The notes beneath the pieces were generated by a model. That model made no database searches. It had not been told where the DNA came from and was given only the letters and a program-made list of their open reading frames with translations. From Bog-756 sp963699105 (GTDB lineage: Bacteria; Actinomycetota; Acidimicrobiia; Acidimicrobiales; RAAP-2), in the NCBI GenBank assembly GCA_963699105.1, contig CAVOTI010000005.1:186001-250000 (forward strand): a stretch of DNA of 64,000 nucleotides. Direction: 5' to 3'. Shown piece by piece: positions 42,573-51,506 of this stretch. Made by a program: the position numbers and the translations under genes. Position 1 is the stretch's first letter. The number at the start of each line of letters is the position of its first letter.

Positions 42573-43253
42573 ATGACCACGGAACCGCCGACCGGAGTCG
42601 ACTTCCACTTCGACATCATGTGTCCCTACGCCTACCAGACATCTCTGTGGATCCGGGAGGTACGGGACGCCACCGGTCTCGACCTCCGCTGGCGATTCTT
42701 CAGCCTGGAGGAGATCAATCGGGTCGAAGGCAAGAAACATCCCTGGGAACGGGAGTGGTCCTACGGCTGGTCGATGATGCGAATCGGCGCCTTCCTCCGG
42801 CGTCAGGACATGGAGCTGCTCGATCGCTGGTATGCGGCGGCCGGCTCCGCACTCCACGTCGACGGTCGCAAGCCCCATCGACCCGAGGTGGCCGAGGCCA
42901 TCTTGGGAGAACTGGGTCTCGATCCGTCGATCGTGGCCCAGGCCATCTCCGACCCGACCACCGGAGACGAAGTGCGGAGCGAGCACGAGCTGGTGGTGTC
43001 CAAGGGTGGCTTCGGCGTACCCACCATGATCTTCGATGACGGCCAGGCCCTGTTCGGCCCGGTGCTCGTCAATCCCCCGAGGGGCGACGAGGCGGTACGT
43101 CTGTGGGAGCACGTCACCGGATGGCTGGCCTTCCCCAACGTCTACGAGCTCCAACGACCGAAGAGCCCGTCGGACATCGACGCCATCGCCACGGCATTCT
43201 CCGCCTATCTCGATGCCCGCGACTGGTTCAGCGTCGAGCGGCCGACGCCCTGA
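42573..43253 (+). CDS. DsbA-family thioredoxin-fold oxidoreductase
   Basis: A 226-residue protein of the DsbA/2-hydroxychromene isomerase clan. The active-site region VDFHFDIMCPYAYQTSLWIR carries CPYA, a single Cys instead of CxxC; the long helical insert and the VPTMIFDDGQALFGPV cis-Pro part follow. Similar actinobacterial proteins (the Rv2466c group) are mycothiol-dependent reductases, but those have CxxC, so this one would act through one cysteine or as an isomerase. AAGGGGG precedes the ATG at 42573. No signal peptide is seen. Confidence 0.8.
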   Translation: MTTEPPTGVDFHFDIMCPYAYQTSLWIREVRDATGLDLRWRFFSLEEINRVEGKKHPWEREWSYGWSMMRIGAFLRRQDMELLDRWYAAAGSALHVDGRKPHRPEVAEAILGELGLDPSIVAQAISDPTTGDEVRSEHELVVSKGGFGVPTMIFDDGQALFGPVLVNPPRGDEAVRLWEHVTGWLAFPNVYELQRPKSPSDIDAIATAFSAYLDARDWFSVERPTP

Positions 43254-43260
43254 CCCTGGA

Positions 43261-43300
43261 CGCCCCGACACCAGGCGGACGACACCGGGGAGTCGGGGCG
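43261..43300. terminator. Stem-loop between convergent DsbA-like and antiporter genes
   Basis: CGCCCCGAC (43261-43269) and GTCGGGGCG (43292-43300) form a perfect 9-bp GC stem in the 48-bp gap between two convergent stop codons. It probably terminates both transcripts; no T-tract is present. Confidence 0.6.
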
Positions 43301-43301
43301 G

Positions 43302-44498
43302 CTACGCCGACGCGTCCTGAATCCCGGTTGCCGTGTCAGCCTGGCGGATGCGCCACAAGCCGATGGCCGGGAAGAGCAGGACCGACAGCATGCCGGCGGC
43401 CACCAGTGATGCCGCGTTCACCTGGAGCATCCGGTGCTCCGACAGGGCGATGCTGGTGATGACCACGATCAGAGGCAGCCCGGTGGCCGAGAACAATGCC
43501 GTGGGAAATCGCTCGGAGGGATCCAACCGACCCCGGTACAGCAGGTACACGGGAATGCCCCTTGCCACCAGCATGAGAGCCAGGAAGAAGGGGACCCGCC
43601 AGAGCGACTTCGGGTCGTTCACGAACACATGGGCGTCGAAATCGATTCCGCTGACCACGAAGAAGATGGGGATGAGAAACCCGAACCCGATCGCTTCCAG
43701 CTTGCCCCGGATGGCGGCGATCTCCCCACCGGCCGAGAAGAGTCTGACGACGATCCCCGCCGCAAACGCCCCGAGCAGCACGTCGAGACCGAGGGTGGCG
43801 GCCAGGAGCACCAGAAGCACGATGAACAGCAACGAGACCCTGACCGGTAGCTGGGCGCTCGACTCGAGGTGCCGACTGAGGAGGGAGACCAGTCTTGGCG
43901 GCTGGGTCCGGGCGGCCAACAGGACGGTGACCGACGCCACCAACACGAACGCCGCCAACAGCAGCGACGTGATGAGCGGCTCCTTATTGGTCAGCAGGAG
44001 TGCCACGGCGACAATGGGCAGGAATTCGCCGCAGGTCCCGATAGCGGTGATGTATGAACCGAACTTGGTGTCCATGACCCCGGCGTCCCGCAACATGGGA
44101 ATCAGTGTTCCCAAGGCGGTGGTGGTGAGGGCGAGACCGACCACCACGGTGTCGCGGGCCAGCCCCGACGACACCAGGGCGAACGCCGCGCCCAGGCCGA
44201 CCACCAAGGAGACGAGCCAACCCATGGTGGCCAAACGCAGTGGCGCTCCCCTGATCCTCTGCAGGTCCAACTCGTAACCGGCCAGGAAGATCAGGTAGGT
44301 CAGGCCCAGATCGGAAAGCTCGCTCACCGTGGTATTGACGTGAGCGATGTCGAGGACGTAGGGGCCCAACAGCATGCCCAGCCCGATCTGGAACACGATC
44401 TCGGGAACGGCCAACTTCCCGGTCAGCTCGGAGAGCAGCGGAGCGATCACCGCGGCCAGGGCGATCAGGACCAACGTGGCGACGGTGGAAACCGTCAC
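43302..44498 (-). CDS. Cation:proton antiporter (CPA2, Na+/H+ or K+/H+ exchanger)
   Basis: A 398-residue membrane protein with about 12 hydrophobic segments. It starts TVATLVLIALAAVIAPLLSE, followed by the family pattern VPEIVFQIGLGMLLGP and LGLTYLIFLAGYELDLQRI. The GLDVLLGAFAAGIVVRLFS part and FLIPIFFVVSGIDFD are typical of KefB/NapA-type exchangers. There is no C-terminal RCK/TrkA domain. It would exchange Na+ or K+ for protons at the cytoplasmic membrane in pH or salt balance. The GTG at 44498 is used. It is divergent from the HDAC-fold gene. Confidence 0.88.
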   Translation of the reverse strand: MTVSTVATLVLIALAAVIAPLLSELTGKLAVPEIVFQIGLGMLLGPYVLDIAHVNTTVSELSDLGLTYLIFLAGYELDLQRIRGAPLRLATMGWLVSLVVGLGAAFALVSSGLARDTVVVGLALTTTALGTLIPMLRDAGVMDTKFGSYITAIGTCGEFLPIVAVALLLTNKEPLITSLLLAAFVLVASVTVLLAARTQPPRLVSLLSRHLESSAQLPVRVSLLFIVLLVLLAATLGLDVLLGAFAAGIVVRLFSAGGEIAAIRGKLEAIGFGFLIPIFFVVSGIDFDAHVFVNDPKSLWRVPFFLALMLVARGIPVYLLYRGRLDPSERFPTALFSATGLPLIVVITSIALSEHRMLQVNAASLVAAGMLSVLLFPAIGLWRIRQADTATGIQDASA

Positions 44499-44687
44499 GC
44501 CGATCCGCCCGGGCCGAGGCGCTGGAACATCGCATCACACTACGCGGCGCTCCCGGCCGGATCGGGTACCGCCGCACCGGGCGGGGTCACCGGCCGCCAC
44601 CGGAAGGGCGCCCGAGGTGCTCGTGCGGCAGACTTGCCACGTGCCCTCGACGTCACATCGCCTCGGTTGGCGCTCCCGAGCGTGGCC

Positions 44688-45717
44688 ATGCTGACCGTGA
44701 TCGGACCGGTGGGCGGTGAGGAGCAGGAAACGGGGGGCCACCGCCAGTCCGGACACCCCGAGCGACCGTCCCGGATCGACGCGGTCATGGACGGCGTCGC
44801 CGATCTGCATCTCGACGGAGACCTCCGCGTTCTCGAGTCCCGTCCGGTCGAGCCCGAACGGCTCACCCGGGTCCACGGGGCCGACTACCTCGGCGAGCTC
44901 CGGCGGTGGTGCCGGTCAGGTGGCGGTCCCCTCGACGAGGACACCTACACGACGGCCGCGTCCTGGGATGCCGCTTGTCAGGCGGCGGGAGCGGGATTGG
45001 TGGCCATCGACGCCCTCCGGGCCGACCCGGGCGGGGTGGCATTTGTGGCCGCACGACCGCCGGGCCATCACGCCCTCCCTGATCAATCGATGGGATTCTG
45101 CCTGGTCAACAACGTGGCCGTGGCGGCGCGGGCTCTGGTTGACGTGGGCGATCGTGGTACTGATCGTGGACTGGGATGTGCACCACGGGAACGGGACCCA
45201 GGCCATCTTCTGGGACGAACCGGACGTCCTCTACGTCTCCCTCCACCAGTGGCCCTGCTACCCGGGCAGCGGGCGGGCCAGCGAGGTCGGCGGTCGCCGG
45301 GGTCGGGGGACGATCCTGAATGTCCCGCTGCCGCCGGGAGCTACCGGGGACGTGATCCGGCACGCATTGGACCGCATCGTCAGCCCGGCCGTCGACCGGT
45401 TCGGACCCACGTGGGTCCTGGTGTCGGCCGGCTTCGACGCCCATCGGGCCGACCCGCTGGCCGATCTGGCCCTGTCCTCGGGCGACTTCGCCGACATGGC
45501 CGCCGTGGTGGAAGGGTACGCCCCGTCCCCGGGGCGCCTCGTGCTCTTTCTGGAGGGTGGATACGACCTCGCCGCTCTCCGGTCGTCGGTGACCGCCACC
45601 CTCGGCCGGTTGGTGGGCGCCCCCGCTGCCGAGGAGCCGGCCACGACGGGCGGACCGGGCGCCCACGGTCTCGGTGGTCTGGTCGATCAACGACGGGAGG
45701 CGCTGGAACGACTGTGA
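44688..45717 (+). CDS. Histone deacetylase/AcuC-family amidohydrolase (one frameshift)
   Basis: Zinc-dependent deacetylase of the arginase-deacetylase fold, acting on acetyl-lysine, acetylpolyamines or similar amides. The start is ATG 44688 (GTG 44682 possible). Seen: GHRQSGHPERPSRIDAV, VAARPPGHHALPDQSMGFCL with the catalytic histidine pair, VDWDVHHGNGTQAIFW and SAGFDAHRADPL with the zinc ligands, and LEGGYDLAALRSS. The frame slips at 45156-45157; removing one G gives VDVGDRVLIVDWDVHHGNG exactly as expected. About 342 residues after repair. Confidence 0.85.
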
Positions 45718-45725
45718 TCGGCCGA

Positions 45726-47665
45726 TCACCAGGTGTCGACGCAGCTGCGCTTCTTGCCGGTCCGCGGAGGCGGCGGTGGTGCCGCCCGCAGGGCCTCGAT
45801 GATCCTCCGCCTCGAGTCCGCCGGATCGATGACGTCGTCGATCTCGAAGGCCGATGCCACGTTGATGGCCTTGCCGTGCCGGTAGGCCCCTTCCACCATG
45901 TCGTCGAACAGCGCCTGGCGCTCGTCGGGATCCTCGACGGCGTCGAGCTCGCGCCGGAACCCCAACCGGACGGCTCCCTCGAGCCCCATCCCCCCGAGCT
46001 CCCCCGTCGGCCAGGCCACGGTGAACACGGGCGACCGGAAGCTCCCGCCCGCCATGGCCTGGGCGCCGAGACCGTACCCCTTGCCCACCACGATGGTGAA
46101 GAAGGGGACGGTGAGGCTGGCGCCCACGACGAACAGCCGACCGAAGTGACGGACCTGGGCGGTCTGCTCCGCCTCCGGTCCGACCAGAAATCCAGGGGTG
46201 TCGCACAGGAACAGGACGGGCAGATCATGGGCATCGCACAGCTGAAGAAAACGGGCCGCCTTGTCGGCGCCGTCCCGATCGATGGCTCCCCCGAGGTGAG
46301 CCGGATCGTTGGCCACCAGCCCTAGCGGCCGACCCTCCACCCGGATCAGCGCGGTGACCATCCCGGCACCGAACCCGGCCCGGAGCTCGAGCACCGATCC
46401 GGTATCGGCCAGCGTGGTGACCAGATGGCGGATGTCGTAGAGGCGCCTCCTCTCCTCGGGAACGCAGCTACGGAGGTGGCGCTGGTCGGCACAGCTCCAT
46501 CCCCGGGTCGAGCCCTGGAAGTAGGACAGGTACCGCTTGGCCAGGTCCACGGCCTCGGCCTCGTCGTCGGCCACCACATCCACCACCCCGTTGGGGACCT
46601 GCACCCCGATGGGGCCGATCTCTTCGGGTCGGTAGCTGCCCAGCCCGCCGCCCTCGATCATCGCCGGACCTCCCATCCCGATGGAGGCATCGGGGGTGGC
46701 GATGATCACATCGCAGCAGCCCAGGAGAGCGGCGTTGCCGGCGAAGCACCGTCCCGATACCACCCCGATCAGGGGCACCAGGCCGCTCAGCGCTCCGAAC
46801 CGGGCGAACGCCATGGTGTCGAGCCCGGTGACCACCGCGTAGTCGGTATCGCCCGGACGACCCCCTCCCCCTTCGGCGAACAGGACGACCGGGACTCGGA
46901 GCCGTTCGACGAGCTCGAACAGACGGTCCTTCTTACGGTGGTTCTGCTGGCCCTGGGTCCCGGCCAGCACCGTGTAGTCGTAGGCCAGCACGGCTACCGA
47001 CGTGGGCACATCGTCGACGACCTGACGGTTGACCGTCCCGAACCCGGTCACCAACCCGTCGGCCGGCGTCCTCTCGATCAGCTCCTCCAGCGAGCGCCGG
47101 CCCCGCTGGGCGGCGATGGCCAGGGACCCGTACTCGGTGAAGGACCCCGGATCGCACAGGTCGTCGATGTTCTCACGGGCGGTGCGTCGCCCCCGTTGAT
47201 GGCGGCGCTCCACGGCGTACGGACGTCTGGCGTCGAGGGCCAGTGCCTGCCGTTCCAGTACCTCCCCCAGGTCGGGGCGGATGACCTCGATATCGACGGT
47301 CGCCAGGTCGGCCGGTGGGGGACGCCGTCCCCGACGTCACCGGCCTCGATGGAAACGAGGAGGTCGCCCGGGGCCACCAGGGCCCCGAGTTGGGCCGGCA
47401 ACGAGGTCACGATGCCGGAAACCGGAGCGCGCACCACGTGCTCCATCTTCATCGACTCGATGACCACCACGGTGGTGCCTTGGGTCACGTGGTCTCCCAC
47501 CGCCACCGGCAGCGCCACCACCGTTCCCGGTACCGGGGCGGTGATCTGCTCGGTCGGACCAGTCGGACCACTCGGACCACTCGGACCACCGGAGGCACCG
47601 GGACCACCGGAGGCACCGGGACCACTCGGACCACCGGAGGCACCGGGGCCATCGGCGTCGATCAC
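45726..47665 (-). CDS. Acyl-CoA carboxylase: biotinyl domain fused to carboxyltransferase (one frameshift)
   Basis: Carboxyltransferase of an acetyl/propionyl-CoA-type carboxylase, with a biotin carrier at its N-terminus. From GTG 47665: a Gly/Ser/Pro hinge, then VPGTVVALPVAVGDHVTQGT and the biotinylation site VIESMKMEHVV. The frame then breaks at a five-G run (47317-47321). Adding one base joins it to ADLATVDIEVIRPDLGEVLE and the AccD-type core: ARENIDDLCDPGSFTEYGS, GQQNHRKKDRLFELVERL, GRCFAGNAALLGCCDVIIAT and VGKGYGLGAQAMAGGSFRSP. Without repair, the two parts are separate frames (47078-47665, and 45726 to about 47213). The GTG overlaps the upstream stop (GTGA). No biotin carboxylase gene is in the window. 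Confidence 0.78.
47553..47650. repeat. Tandem repeats encoding the Gly/Ser/Pro hinge of the biotin protein
   Basis: An 18-bp unit, GGACCACCGGAGGCACCG, is repeated in tandem with intervening GGACCACTC units. It encodes PGASGG and PSGP repeats before the biotinyl domain. Flexible Ala/Pro/Gly hinges before biotinyl domains are well known; the nucleotide-level identity here suggests recent slippage. Confidence 0.8.
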
Positions 47666-48159
47666 GCCGGGTCTCGCCCGGGGGGAGCCGGGCCCGAACC
47701 AGGTGACGGTGGGGCGGCGGCGGCCCGGGCCGCCTCCCACCCCTTGACCATGGCGCCGAACCGCAAGGGGTTGTAGATGTCCTCCTCGTAGGACCACTGG
47801 CCGTCGCCGGCGTAGTGGAGGAGCGTGAAGTTGTACTCCTGGTGGACGGATCCGTCGCCTGGGTCCTTCATCCGGTTCCACACCTGGCACACCACCCAGC
47901 CCCGCTCCTCGTCGACGATGTGCCATTCGATGGGGAACTCAGGCATGTCGGAACCCGGGTACTCGGACATGCACCCGGTGATCCATTCGTAGATCGCCCT
48001 CCGGCCGTGGAACGTCCCGTAGTGATGTTCCACATAGGTGGCGTCCTCGGTGAACTGATCGGCCCAAGGACCCCACGCACCGGACGCCCCGGCTTCGGCC
48101 GCCAATCGCTTGTACTCCTCGAAGGCTCGCTCTATCTCGGCCCTCGGCCACTGTCCCAT
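47662..48159 (-). CDS. NTF2/SnoaL-like protein
   Basis: A 165-residue protein, probably of the NTF2 fold. The N-terminus is MGQWPRAEIERAFEEYKRLA, the middle has WADQFTEDATYVEHHYGTFHGR and RAIYEWITGCMSEYPGSDMP, and the end YNFTLLHYAGDGQWSYEEDI. The last residues are Pro/Ala-rich. ATG 48159 is chosen. Its stop overlaps the biotin-carboxyltransferase start (GTGA), so both are likely made together. Proteins of this type may act on acyl-CoA or hydroxy compounds; no specific role can be read. Confidence 0.72.
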   Translation of the reverse strand: MGQWPRAEIERAFEEYKRLAAEAGASGAWGPWADQFTEDATYVEHHYGTFHGRRAIYEWITGCMSEYPGSDMPEFPIEWHIVDEERGWVVCQVWNRMKDPGDGSVHQEYNFTLLHYAGDGQWSYEEDIYNPLRFGAMVKGWEAARAAAAPPSPGSGPAPPGRDPA

Positions 48160-48214
48160 GGTGTCGGCTCCTTGCCGGCCCGCAACGGGCCTCGATGCTG
48201 TGGGACAGTACAGG

Positions 48215-49094
48215 ATGAACGAGTTCGCTCCCGGTCCCGACGAACCGGACGGGGAGCCGCCCGAGGCGGGCACGGTACGGGTCGTCTCGTGTGCGTTGGA
48301 GTTCGACGTGGTCGAAACGACAGAGGTCGTGCTCCAGCTGGTGGCATCGGTGACGGCCGGACGGGTGCTGGCCGAACGACTCGACGTCACCACCGACGGG
48401 AGGCCGACCGGAACGACCATCGAACTGCCCGGGCCACACGGGACGCGCGCCCGACGTGGTCCGGTCCGCCTCCGGCCGCCTGGCCATCAGCTACCGGTCC
48501 GAGATCGAGGCCAGGCCGCACCCGTCGATGGGAAAGCCGGATCCGGCCATGGACTACGGACACCTGGTCTACCTACGACCGAGCCGTTACTGCCCGTCCG
48601 ACCATCTGGTGGGATTCGCGGTGGCCGAATTCGGCATGGGCTCGACGGCACGGAACCGGGTGGAGGCGATCTCGAACTGGATCCGCAATCGCATCGGTTA
48701 CGTCACCGGGTCGAGTTCGGTCCACGATTCGGCGGAGGACACCTTGCTGACCGGCATGGGCACCTGCCGCGACTTCGCCCATCTCGGGATCGCCCTCTGC
48801 CGGGCCATCGGGGTGCCGGCTCGTTTCGCATCGGTGTACGCCCCCGGCCTGTCACCCATGGACTTCCACGCCGTCTTCGAGACCTTCGAGGATGGTCGAT
48901 GGAACACTCACGACACCACCGACCTGGCACCACGGCAGTCCCTGGTGCGCATCGCCACCGGACGGGACGCCGCCGATGCCGCCTTCGCCTCGGTCAACCA
49001 GGGCATCGCCACACTCGAGTACCTCGAGGTGTCGGCCACAGTGTCCGGGGACCTGCCCACCGACGACTGCAGCCAACCGGTCGAATTGGCCTGA
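48215..49094 (+). CDS. Transglutaminase-like cysteine protease-fold protein (one frameshift)
   Basis: After joining two frames at about 48440-48452, a protein of about 290 residues results. The first 75 residues are a beta-rich N-terminal domain (VRVVSCALEFDVVETTEVVL). The catalytic triad is clear in the second half: Cys in GMGTCRDFAHLGIAL, His in MDFHAVFETFEDG and Asp in WNTHDTTDLAPRQ. LRPSRYCPSDHLVGFAVAEF precedes the core, as in bacterial transglutaminase-like families. It probably hydrolyses or transfers amide bonds in the cytoplasm, as no signal peptide is seen. It is divergent from the NTF2-like gene. Confidence 0.78.
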
Positions 49095-49179
49095 CACACC
49101 GGCCACGTCTGACGCACCGACCGCCTCCACCGTCTCCCGCCGGCCGCCGGCCGCCGGCCGTTGGTCGGGACCTCGGGGG

Positions 49180-49539
49180 TCAGTGCCCCCGGAGGTCACC
49201 GATGCCGAGCGATCCCGTCTGGGGGCTCTCGTCGTCGGTGGCGGCGTCCTCGATGGCCAGGATCGATCCCTCGGTGAAGAGGTAGGTCCGGAGATGCCCG
49301 TCGAGGACGGGGTCGCGACGACGCAGCCACTCCAGGGTCATCGCCGCGTGCTCCTTCTCCTCGTCGCGGTTGTGGGCCAGGACGTCGGCCAGTTCGGGGT
49401 TGGTGGTGGCCTCGACGCGCTGGTCGTACCAGTCGACGGCCTCCAGCTCCTCCTGGATCGACGTGATGGCACGGTGCCGGTCGATGGTGGCGGGGGACAA
49501 CAGGTCCCCGGGTTCGTGCAGACCGGCGCTCTGGGCCAT
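49180..49539 (-). CDS. Encapsulated ferritin (EncFtn-type) with encapsulin targeting peptide
   Basis: A 119-residue two-helix ferritin-like protein. Members form a ring decamer with ferroxidase sites at the dimer interface and load iron into encapsulin shells. By comparison with the known R. rubrum protein, Glu31, Trp37, Tyr38, Glu61 and His64 fill the metal-site pattern (EELEAVDWYDQRV and HNRDEEKEHAAMTLEWLRR). DPVLDGHLRTYLFTEGSI is the usual end of the domain. The last residues, TGSLGIGDLRGH, match the C-terminal cargo-loading peptide that docks inside encapsulin. AAGGAGG lies before the ATG, inside the alkB-like gene; the stop and start share one base (TGATG). No shell gene is in the window. 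Confidence 0.9.
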   Translation of the reverse strand: MAQSAGLHEPGDLLSPATIDRHRAITSIQEELEAVDWYDQRVEATTNPELADVLAHNRDEEKEHAAMTLEWLRRRDPVLDGHLRTYLFTEGSILAIEDAATDDESPQTGSLGIGDLRGH

Positions 49540-50231
49540 CACTCGTCCTCCTTGGAATGTCCCGCCACCCGGCGGGCCGGCTCGTCCCTGGTCGGCACAG
49601 TAGCCCCGACCGACCGACCGGCCGAACGGAACTGGACACTGATACGCGGTCCGTCGACGCCCGAGCCCTTGGGCACCGCGTGCTGCCATGTGCGCTGGCA
49701 GCTGCCCCCCATGACCAGGAGGTCGCCGGCTCCGAGGTCGTAGCGGATGGCAGGACCTCGGCCTGCAGGTCGCAGCAGAAACCTGCGGCGTTCCCCCAGT
49801 GACACGATGGCCACCAGTGTGTCCTCCCCCGAGTGGCGCCCGTTGGTGTCGCCGTGCCAGGCCACGCTGTCAGCGCCGTCCCGATAGAGACACAGGCCGG
49901 CGGTGCGCAGCGGGCCACACGCCTGGTCGCGGTAGCGGGCCGACAGGCACTCCCGGGCCTCGGTCAGCAGGGGGTCGGGAAGTTCGTCGCCCTCCTCGAA
50001 GAAGGCGACGAGACGTGGCACCGCCACCGTGCGGTCGTACATGCGGCGGCTCTCCGACCGCCACGCCACCGTGTCCCTCAGCCGATCGAAGAGCAGATCG
50101 TGGCGGGCCACCCAGTGGCGGCGCACGTCCAGCCACGCCCCGTCCCCCAGGTCGACACGGTCCACCGAACAGCCCAGAGGACGCAGGCGGGCCTGGTCCC
50201 CCGTGTCGAACAAGGAAAGCTGGGATGGCAC
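49539..50231 (-). CDS. AlkB-like Fe(II)/2-oxoglutarate dioxygenase
   Basis: A 230-residue member of the AlkB family, which removes alkyl lesions from DNA or RNA bases by oxidation. The iron ligands are seen as His-x-Asp in SVAWHGDTNGRHSGEDTLVA and the distal His in QRTWQHAVPK. The 2-oxoglutarate arginines are in VDGPRISVQFRSAG. GERRRFLLRPAGRG and YDLGAGDLLVMGG are also typical. ATG 50231 follows GGAGG. A LexA-type box and possible promoter lie just upstream. The downstream ferritin gene is translationally coupled, linking an iron enzyme with iron storage. Confidence 0.88.
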   Translation of the reverse strand: MPSQLSLFDTGDQARLRPLGCSVDRVDLGDGAWLDVRRHWVARHDLLFDRLRDTVAWRSESRRMYDRTVAVPRLVAFFEEGDELPDPLLTEARECLSARYRDQACGPLRTAGLCLYRDGADSVAWHGDTNGRHSGEDTLVAIVSLGERRRFLLRPAGRGPAIRYDLGAGDLLVMGGSCQRTWQHAVPKGSGVDGPRISVQFRSAGRSVGATVPTRDEPARRVAGHSKEDE

Positions 50232-50245
50232 ACCTCCACCCTAGA

Positions 50246-50259
50246 CGAACGTGTGTTCG
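50246..50259. promoter_or_regulatory. LexA (SOS) box in the alkB-ferritin promoter
   Basis: CGAACGTGTGTTCG fits the Gram-positive and actinobacterial LexA operator, GAAC-N4-GTTC, with symmetric flanks. It lies 15 bp upstream of the alkB-like ATG. On the minus strand, TTGGGT and TAGGGT at 16-bp spacing flank it, so LexA would cover the promoter spacer. The nearest gene in the other direction starts 158 bp away. Confidence 0.7.
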
Positions 50260-50417
50260 ACCCAACCGGCACCACGACCGGCACCACGGCCGACGCCGAC
50301 ACCGGCTCCGACCCGTACGCTGGAGCCGGCCCGGTACCCTGCGGCCATGTCACGGCCACCGGGGCACCGGGAGCCAGTGGACGGACCACCCGACCTCTGA
50401 TCGAACGGTAAGGAACC

Positions 50418-51473
50418 ATGCGCGTCTTCACGTGTGACAACTGCGGCCAGCTGGTGTTCTTCGACAACGATCGATGCCTGCGCTGCGACTCGCCTCTCGG
50501 CTACGTCCATCAGCGTCGTGACGTCGTGGCCCTGACCGAGGTGGCTTCCGACTACCTGGTCGACCTGGGATCTCCGGTACGGGCTTGGCAGCGGTGTGCG
50601 ACCCGCCCGGTGACCGGGTGCAACTGGCTGGTCCCGGCGGGCACCGGCGCCAGGTGCGAGTCGTGTGTGCTCACCCGGACCAGGCCGTCCGACGACGACG
50701 CCGACGGCATGGTCGAGCTGGTGCGGGGCGAGATGGCCAAGCGCCGGCTGATCTTCCAGCTGGCCGAGCTCGGCCTGCCCGTTTCGCCCCGGGACGAGGC
50801 GGCTCGCCGGGGACTGGCCTTCGACCTTCTGTCGAGCACCGCCACCAAGGTCATCACCGGCCACGACAACGGGGTGATCACTCTCGACCTGGCCGAGGCC
50901 GACGACGAACACCGGGCCCATCTACGCCAGCAGCTGAACGAGCCCTATCGCACCCTTCTCGGTCATTTCCGCCACGAGATCGGCCACTACTACTGGCCCC
51001 TACTGATCGACCAGCCCGATGCGCTCGAGGCCTGCCGCGTGCTCTTCGGCGACGAGCGGGAGGACTACGCGGCAGCCATCAAGCTCCACTACGACGATCC
51101 CTCCGACAACGACGGCTCCTGGATGGGGACCCACATCAGTCGCTACGCCACCATGCATCCCTTCGAGGACTGGGCCGAGACCTTCGCCCACTACCTCCAC
51201 ATCCTCGACACCCTGCAGACAGCGCTGAGCTTCGGCCTGGGCACCTCCACCGATCCGCAACCGAGTGGCGACCTCCACCGGCCGGCCGTCCACCCCACCC
51301 GGCCCAACTCCAGTACGTCCTTCGGGGAGGTCATCGATCAGTGGCTCGAGCTCTCGTACGCCCTCAACCAGATCAACCAGTCAATGGGCCACGGCGATCT
51401 GTACCCGTTCGTGCTGGCCCCGCCGGTGATCCGCAAACTGGCCTTCGTGGACCACGTCGTCCACCGGCACTGA
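50418..51473 (+). CDS. Zinc-ribbon protein with putative zinc metallopeptidase domain
   Basis: A 351-residue protein. The N-terminus is a zinc ribbon, FTCDNCGQLVFFDNDRCLRC, and two more cysteine pairs follow (RCATRPVTGCNW and RCESCVL). The main domain carries a gluzincin-like HExxH motif in LLGHFRHEIGHYYWPLLID, with the downstream acidic and His elements near MHPFEDWAETFAHYLHILDT. This matches the putative zinc-binding metallopeptidase family found in many bacteria, whose substrate is unknown. TAAGGA lies just before the ATG. There is no signal peptide. Confidence 0.82.
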   Translation: MRVFTCDNCGQLVFFDNDRCLRCDSPLGYVHQRRDVVALTEVASDYLVDLGSPVRAWQRCATRPVTGCNWLVPAGTGARCESCVLTRTRPSDDDADGMVELVRGEMAKRRLIFQLAELGLPVSPRDEAARRGLAFDLLSSTATKVITGHDNGVITLDLAEADDEHRAHLRQQLNEPYRTLLGHFRHEIGHYYWPLLIDQPDALEACRVLFGDEREDYAAAIKLHYDDPSDNDGSWMGTHISRYATMHPFEDWAETFAHYLHILDTLQTALSFGLGTSTDPQPSGDLHRPAVHPTRPNSSTSFGEVIDQWLELSYALNQINQSMGHGDLYPFVLAPPVIRKLAFVDHVVHRH

Positions 51474-51506
51474 CACCCCGGCCGGCCGTCAGCCGACGAC
51501 GGCCGT

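Noticed and set aside
44340..46325. Long open frame of 661 residues on the plus strand
   Set aside because: Only the part 44688 to about 45156 matches a family (HDAC fold); the rest is antisense to the carboxyltransferase or upstream of the real start.
49180..51473. An encapsulin shell gene near the ferritin
   Set aside because: Neighbouring proteins are an AlkB oxygenase, a transglutaminase-like protein and a metallopeptidase; none has shell features.
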